Of a stretch of DNA of 9,603 bases, positions 5,885 to 9,603 are shown one piece after another. The stretch is from Deltaproteobacteria bacterium (GTDB lineage Bacteria; Desulfobacterota; Binatia; Binatales; Binataceae), in the NCBI GenBank assembly GCA_021786815.1, contig JAJYMR010000232.1:1-9603 (forward strand), written 5' to 3'. A model generated the notes under the pieces. It saw only the letters and a program-made list of their open reading frames with translations. It made no database searches and was not told the origin of the DNA. Within the stretch, counting starts at the first letter, position 1; every line of letters starts with the position of its first letter. Both the position numbers and the translations under genes were made by a program.

Positions 5885-5972
5885 CACATGGAGCGTTTGG
5901 AAGCAGTCAGAGTCTCTTTCCGATGCACTCCCGAGGCGAGGTAAAGCTGGGAAGCTTGGGTGTCTGCGGAGT

Positions 5973-7166
5973 TCAATCCTCGGCGAAAAAGCGGCGTCTG
6001 ACCGTCTGGGTGCAATACAGCTCGGGCCCGCTCGAAAGGTCGTCGGGCATGCGATCGGGTTCCATCGCTATCAGAGGCAATGCTCGCGCGCGCCGCGCGT
6101 CGGCTTCGGGCCCTTTGCCGAAGAAGAGTTCGAACCGCCAGCTATGTGTCGTCAACGCGGCCTTGAAGTGCTCATCCCGAGCGCGGGCATAGGCGTGCCC
6201 CGCTTCATCCCAATCGTTTGACCCGAGCAGATTTTCCGTAAGCAGCCGCACGTCGCGCGTTGTGATACTCAGACCCTGCCCCCAGGTGGGATCGGTTGCG
6301 CCTGCCGCGTCGCCGACGAGCGCGATTCCATCACGGTAAGGGTGATCGACCCAATGCTCGGTCATGTCGAAGGTAGCCAGAGGTCCGACGGCGCGCGCCC
6401 CGGCGTAGCATTCGGAAGCGATGCCTGTTCGTACGCATCCCTCGACAAATCGCGGCGTATCGGCGAGGCCTTGGAGGCGTGCAACCCGCTCCGGCTCGTA
6501 AGTGAGGTATCCGCGAACGCGCCCGCCGCCCTGTGGAAACAACAGCGCCATCTGCCGGAGTTCGAAACTGGTGACGATAACGCCCGTGTCGTCCGCGACG
6601 TCCATCTCCTCGAACATCACGCCCGCGCCGAGCAGCTTCTGGCTGCCGCGATTCTGCTTGAAGCCGCCCCACGTCCGGCCCATCGAGCTTTTCCCGTCGG
6701 CGCATGCGACGATACGCGCGGTGAGTTCGCGCACCGTATGGTCATCCTCGATAGTCACGACGGGCGGACGTCCCGGCTTGACTTGCCGCACGCTCACCCC
6801 GCGCCGCACTTCCGCGCCCGCCTGCCGGGCGCAGTCGAGAACGACTTCCTGCATTTCGGGATGGAAGAAAGTGAGCCCGGGAAGCCGTTGGCGGCTGGTC
6901 GCGGGCAGGTCGCGAAGCGGAAACCCGGGCACGTTTATATAGCGCATCTCGTGCGCGCAGGTTCCGAGCAGAAGGTCGTAGAGGCCGAGTTTTTGCGCTT
7001 CGGCGACGCCCCATGGGGCCATGAACTCGCCGCGGATCCGGTCCTTGAATTCCCGCTCTCGCTCAAGGACGAGAACGCGCAAGCCATTTTCGGCGAGCAC
7101 CTTGGCGAGAGCCGCACCGCCGAGTCCACCGCCAACAGCGATCACGTCGTAGTCGTGGGTTTCCAT
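5973..7166 (-). CDS. FAD-dependent oxidoreductase / monooxygenase (group A, p-hydroxybenzoate hydroxylase fold)
   Basis: A 397-residue flavoprotein. The N-terminal dinucleotide-binding motif is DVIAVGGGLGGAALA (7-21), and the strand VLVLERE ends in Glu, the residue that usually binds the FAD ribose. The DG motif appears as VACADGKSSMGR (153-164, Asp157-Gly158), and the GD motif as GIALVGDAAGATDPTWGQG (280-298, Gly285-Asp286). This set is typical of single-component FAD monooxygenases and of related enzymes such as geranylgeranyl reductase-like or halogenase-like proteins. No tryptophan-halogenase WxWxIP motif is seen, which favours hydroxylase or epoxidase-like chemistry, but the substrate is unknown. 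No signal peptide is seen. The ATG at 7164-7166 has GGGTGGA (minus sense of 7171-7177) four bases upstream; GTG at 7173-7175 would add three residues. The gene stands between two non-coding gaps, so it is probably a single-gene transcript ending at the terminator near 5870. Confidence 0.9.
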   Translation of the reverse strand: METHDYDVIAVGGGLGGAALAKVLAENGLRVLVLEREREFKDRIRGEFMAPWGVAEAQKLGLYDLLLGTCAHEMRYINVPGFPLRDLPATSRQRLPGLTFFHPEMQEVVLDCARQAGAEVRRGVSVRQVKPGRPPVVTIEDDHTVRELTARIVACADGKSSMGRTWGGFKQNRGSQKLLGAGVMFEEMDVADDTGVIVTSFELRQMALLFPQGGGRVRGYLTYEPERVARLQGLADTPRFVEGCVRTGIASECYAGARAVGPLATFDMTEHWVDHPYRDGIALVGDAAGATDPTWGQGLSITTRDVRLLTENLLGSNDWDEAGHAYARARDEHFKAALTTHSWRFELFFGKGPEADARRARALPLIAMEPDRMPDDLSSGPELYCTQTVRRRFFAED

Positions 7167-7273
7167 GGCATCCACCCGAGGCTTGATTCAGCGCCGGGCC
7201 GGGATCCCCGCTTTCGAGGTGAATTACCCTTAGAGGATATCCACCGTGTAGTGCAACCGCCGACACACCATGC

Positions 7274-7329
7274 CCGACGAAATGCGCACCTCCGTCATTT
7301 CGGACGAATTTAAGCTTTCATTTCGCACG
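7274..7329. repeat. Three copies of CATTTCG in a 52-bp cluster (possible operator)
   Basis: CATTTCG occurs directly at 7296-7302 and 7319-7325, and inverted (CGAAATG) at 7278-7284. The inverted and first direct copies form a 7-bp dyad with an 11-base spacer. The two direct copies extend to an 11-base match with one mismatch (CATTTCGGACG and CATTTCGCACG), 23 bases apart. The site is about 110-160 bases upstream of the FAD oxidoreductase start. The same heptamer also occurs singly inside coding sequence at 6852-6858 and 8661-8667, so only the clustering is notable. Confidence 0.4.
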
Positions 7330-7344
7330 CACGGGATCATTAAC

Positions 7345-7406
7345 GCCGGTAGATCGGTCCGACGCATAGCGACCATTCAACGCAAACGTCTGTTACAACT
7401 ACCGGC
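7345..7406. repeat. 8-bp inverted repeat just after the methyltransferase stop
   Basis: GCCGGTAG at 7345-7352 is the exact reverse complement of CTACCGGC at 7399-7406, with 46 bases between. In the methyltransferase transcript it would begin two bases after the TAA. There is no T-run after it, so it is not a standard terminator; it might fold the 3' end of the message or be chance. Confidence 0.3.
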
Positions 7407-7408
7407 CT

Positions 7409-8191
7409 TTAAGCCGCGGCAACGTGCAGGATACTGAGATAGTGCTTGCGAATTGGCTTGTCGGCTCGATCCGCCATAAGCTCGCGAACGCCGGTGAAAA
7501 TCCTCTCCCGCATCGCTGGGGTCATCGCGATGTGGCCGGAGTAGGTATTCAGCACGTCGATATACTGCTCGGCTGAGTAATCAACGGTCCACACGTAGCG
7601 CCGTATCTCAATTCGGCCAAACAGCCCGCTCTCTTCGATCTCGCCGCGCAGATCATGCACTTCCTCAGGCGAAGGCCAGTCGTGCGCGCTCTCGCCGACC
7701 GCGTCGTAGTATCGCTGGACCTGCTTGAAAAATGGATCGAAGCGGGGCGGGAAAACGTGATGGCCGCCATCGATGATTGCCAGACTGCAGCCGGGCCTCA
7801 GCATCCGCGCGGCCTTTTGATAGCGCACAGCCGGATCGATCCATCTCCACGAGGTAGCAGCGAGCACAAGGTCGAAATCGGCCGCGCGCGGCTCGAACGA
7901 CTCGAATGGCGCCGTGAACACTTCGACATCGTTGAATTGGGCTAGTTCGCGTCGCGCCACGGCAGCCAGATGCTCGCCAAGCTCAACGCACACGACTCGG
8001 CAACCTCGCCGCGCCATCACTCGCGTCGCTTGTCCGGTGCCGCAGCCGACTTCGAGCACGCGCGCGCCCGGCTTAAGAGCGGTCATCTCGTACAGGTCGT
8101 CGAATATTTCTTTCGGGTAATCGGGCCGGGCTCGTTGATAGAGTTCGGCCTGCAAATCGAACGTGCGTCGGAGTAGTTCACGATCCTCCAT
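7409..8191 (-). CDS. Class I SAM-dependent methyltransferase
   Basis: A 260-residue Rossmann-fold methyltransferase. Motif I is VLEVGCGTGQAT (45-56). Motif II follows with CVE at 68-70, where Glu70 is in place to bind the SAM ribose. FDLVLAATSWRWID (106-119) is the post-motif strand with the SWRWID/SWHWID block seen in methyltransferase type 11 or 25 proteins. RMLRPGCSLAIID (129-141) matches motif III. The N-terminus RRTFDLQAELYQRARPDYP resembles the family's short substrate lid. The substrate is not identifiable. The ATG at 8189-8191 is chosen because GAGGG (minus sense of 8200-8204) is eight bases upstream and the protein then has family length; the frame stays open to 8497, but that part is Arg/Ser-rich and overlaps uvrB. 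It follows uvrB after 79 bases with no clear terminator between, so cotranscription is possible. Confidence 0.9.
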   Translation of the reverse strand: MEDRELLRRTFDLQAELYQRARPDYPKEIFDDLYEMTALKPGARVLEVGCGTGQATRVMARRGCRVVCVELGEHLAAVARRELAQFNDVEVFTAPFESFEPRAADFDLVLAATSWRWIDPAVRYQKAARMLRPGCSLAIIDGGHHVFPPRFDPFFKQVQRYYDAVGESAHDWPSPEEVHDLRGEIEESGLFGRIEIRRYVWTVDYSAEQYIDVLNTYSGHIAMTPAMRERIFTGVRELMADRADKPIRKHYLSILHVAAA

Positions 8192-8199
8192 CGTATCAG

Positions 8200-8204
8200 C
8201 CCTC
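8200..8204 (-). promoter_or_regulatory. Ribosome binding site of the methyltransferase gene
   Basis: GAGGG on the minus strand, eight bases before the ATG at 8189-8191. It supports that start over an upstream one that would overlap uvrB by about 230 bases. Confidence 0.6.
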
Positions 8205-8270
8205 GCTCTGTCAAACCGTCGCGAGCGCGCCGCCGCCGAAGCGAAACGGCCCGATGCGCGTTCGTGCCGG

Positions 8271-9603
8271 TTAATCCTTGGGTTGGTCGGGGACCAGTTT
8301 GAGTTTGCCTTGGCGTGGGGTCCCCGCGCTCTTGGCTCCCGCTGCGAGGCCAGTCGCGGCGCCTGCGCCCTTCCTGCGCTTTCGCGCGTCGAGTCCGACT
8401 TCGCTGACTTCCGGGACCTTGTGCTTCTCAAGACGCGCCCGCGCGGCCTCGCTCGCATGCGAGCCTGCTTCACCGGGCGCCCTGGATACCCTGCCACGCT
8501 TGCCGCCGCGATGGTTCACCCCGGCGGGCGATACGCCCGGACGCGCGACGGAACGTTCCGCTACACGTGTATCGAGACCGAAGACCTTGCGCTCAAGACG
8601 TTTTATCCGATCGCGCAGTTCCGCGGCGCGCTCGTATTCCAGTTCCTCCGCCGCCTCCATCATTTCGCGCCTTAGCTGCGAGATAAGGTCGGGCAGTTCG
8701 TGCGGCGGAATCGCTTCGTCGCCGGTTTCGGCGGCTTTTTCCTCGACCTCTGGCACGACGGCCCATTCGGGCGAATACATCTCGACCAGCGAGGCGTCGA
8801 TCGCCTTTTTTACGGATACGGGCGTGATGCCGTGCTCCTGGTTGTAGGCGAGCTGCTTCTGGCGGCGCCGATTTGTCTCATCGATTGCGCGCCGCATCGA
8901 ATCGGTCATCGTGTCCGCATACATGATGACCTTGCCGTTCACGTTTCGCGCGGCGCGGCCGATCGTCTGGATAAGGGAGCGGGCCGAGCGCAGGTAACCC
9001 TCCTTGTCCGCGTCGAGGATTGCGACCAACGACACCTCCGGGATATCGAGGCCCTCGCGCAGGAGGTTGATCCCCACCAGCACGTCGAACTCGCCCTTGC
9101 GCAGGCTGCGGATTATCTCGACGCGCTCGATCGTCTCGATATCCGAGTGCAGATAGCGCACGCGCACGCCGAGGTCGTGATAGTAATCGGTCAGATCCTC
9201 GGCCATCTTTTTCGTCAGGCAGGTTACGAGCACGCGCTCCTGGGCCGCGACGCGCTTTCGGATCTCCTCGAGCAGGTCGTCAACCTGCGTGCCCGCCTTG
9301 CGCACCTCGATTCCGGGATCGACAAGCCCGGTGGGCCGGATTAACTGCTCTACTACCAGCCCACCCGACTTTCTGAGTTCATAGTCGCCCGGCGTGGCCG
9401 AAACGTAGACCACCTGGTTGGTCTTCGACTCCCATTCCTCGAAGTTGAGCGGGCGATTGTCGAGCGCCGAGGGAAGTCTGAAGCCGTAATCGACCAGGGT
9501 TTGCTTGCGCGAGCGGTCGCCCCGGTACATTCCGCCGAGCTGCGGGACCGTGACGTGGCTTTCGTCGATAAAATAAAGTGAATCCTTTGGGAAGTAATCG
9601 AGT
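8271..9603 (-). CDS. uvrB: UvrABC system protein B, C-terminal part (5' end outside the window)
   Basis: This is the damage-verification helicase-like subunit of nucleotide excision repair, which loads with UvrA and recruits UvrC. The visible 443 residues begin inside the ATPase core just before the Walker B motif DESH, followed by VTVPQLGGMYRGDRSRK. The C-terminal helicase domain then shows SATPGDYE, LVGINLLREGLDIPEVSL (motif V) and SLIQTIGRAARNVNGK (motif VI). Next comes the usual linker ending in the UvrC-binding UVR domain (LPDLISQLRREMMEAAEELE and the following residues, about 303-338). After it comes an extra tail of about 100 residues, rich in Arg, Lys, Ala and Gly, whereas E. coli UvrB ends at the UVR domain. 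The N-terminal half lies beyond the right edge. The frame is unbroken from the core into the tail, with TAA at 8271-8273. Confidence 0.97.
   Translation of the reverse strand, partial: LDYFPKDSLYFIDESHVTVPQLGGMYRGDRSRKQTLVDYGFRLPSALDNRPLNFEEWESKTNQVVYVSATPGDYELRKSGGLVVEQLIRPTGLVDPGIEVRKAGTQVDDLLEEIRKRVAAQERVLVTCLTKKMAEDLTDYYHDLGVRVRYLHSDIETIERVEIIRSLRKGEFDVLVGINLLREGLDIPEVSLVAILDADKEGYLRSARSLIQTIGRAARNVNGKVIMYADTMTDSMRRAIDETNRRRQKQLAYNQEHGITPVSVKKAIDASLVEMYSPEWAVVPEVEEKAAETGDEAIPPHELPDLISQLRREMMEAAEELEYERAAELRDRIKRLERKVFGLDTRVAERSVARPGVSPAGVNHRGGKRGRVSRAPGEAGSHASEAARARLEKHKVPEVSEVGLDARKRRKGAGAATGLAAGAKSAGTPRQGKLKLVPDQPKD

Larger units (their letters stand above)
5629..5972. other. Intergenic region between the LLM gene and the FAD oxidoreductase
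   Basis: This is 344 bases without a supported gene. From right to left it holds the terminator at 5864-5884, a TTGACC hexamer at 5855-5860 (minus sense) with no convincing -10 partner, a 9-bp inverted repeat at 5702-5740 containing the palindrome ACGTGCACGT, and the LLM ribosome binding site. The promoter of the LLM gene must lie here if the terminator works, but I cannot place its -35 and -10 boxes. Open frames crossing it on either strand run into flanking genes in antisense and show no family resemblance. Confidence 0.6.
7167..7408. other. Intergenic region upstream of the FAD oxidoreductase
   Basis: These 242 bases separate the methyltransferase stop from the FAD oxidoreductase start. 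They hold a cluster of CATTTCG words at 7274-7329 and an 8-bp inverted repeat at 7345-7406, both listed separately. TTGCAC occurs on the minus strand at 7251-7256, but the hexamer 17 bases on is CTAAGG, so I do not call a promoter. No T-run terminator is visible after the methyltransferase. Confidence 0.5.

Noticed and set aside
5944..5957. Small stem AAGCT-GGGA-AGCTT as terminator of the FAD gene
   Set aside because: The stem is weak and lacks a following T-run on the minus strand; the GC stem at 5871-5884 with ATTTTTAG is far better.
5733..6221. Plus-strand frame crossing the LLM-FAD intergenic region
   Set aside because: It runs into the FAD gene in antisense and spans a terminator. It shows no domain and no ribosome site.
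7228..7256. TTGCAC and CTAAGG as a promoter for the FAD oxidoreductase
   Set aside because: The -35-like box and the 17-base spacing are acceptable, but CTAAGG is a poor -10 box.
6342..7313. Plus-strand open frame of 323 codons over the FAD oxidoreductase
   Set aside because: This is the longest antisense frame, but the flavin motifs DG and GD and GxGxxG are all on the minus strand. The plus frame has no motif and a His/Arg-rich composition typical of a shadow.
8192..8497. In-frame N-terminal extension of the methyltransferase into uvrB
   Set aside because: The added 102 residues are Arg/Ser-rich and unlike the family, they overlap uvrB by about 230 bases, and a good ribosome site precedes the ATG at 8191.

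Overview
The window is a GC-rich bacterial chromosome segment in which every supported gene lies on the minus strand, so it reads right to left. There is no rRNA, tRNA, CRISPR array or insertion sequence. Taxonomy is inference only. The GC-rich codon use, a cox cluster of the caa3-like type with a short subunit III and a small subunit IV, and a luciferase-like (LLM) oxidoreductase point to a soil or groundwater lineage near the former Deltaproteobacteria, such as Binatota or Desulfobacterota-like bacteria. I hold that loosely.

Reading in transcription order (right to left): the C-terminal part of UvrB (nucleotide excision repair, cut by the right edge, with a long basic tail); a class I SAM-dependent methyltransferase 79 bases downstream; a non-coding gap carrying repeated CATTTCG words and an inverted repeat; a group A-like FAD monooxygenase or oxidoreductase; a 344-base intergenic region with a rho-independent terminator (GGCGC stem plus T-run) and a 9-bp inverted repeat; an LLM flavin-dependent oxidoreductase; then a compact cytochrome c oxidase cluster. 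The cluster order is divergent subunit III paralogue, coxB, coxA, canonical coxC, coxD, and a small membrane protein with a CPLC motif that is cut by the left edge.

The cox genes together encode a terminal heme-copper oxidase. CoxB carries the CuA electron-entry site. CoxA carries heme a and the heme a3/CuB site. The subunit III and IV proteins are accessory membrane subunits. The small CPLC protein may be an assembly or accessory factor. The 40-base gap between the LLM gene and the first cox gene leaves little room for a separate promoter, so the oxidase cluster may be read together with the LLM gene.

The most notable observation is in the oxidase. CoxA keeps all metal ligands, the cross-linked Tyr, the family A1 Glu and the D-channel entrance. 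By motif-anchored alignment, however, it lacks the K-channel Lys, Thr and Ser (now Ile343, Phe340 and Leu280), and CoxB has Gln63 where the K-channel entrance Glu is expected. Together with a second, divergent subunit III and a changed electron-entry aromatic in CoxB, this looks like an unusual A-type oxidase with one canonical proton pathway missing.
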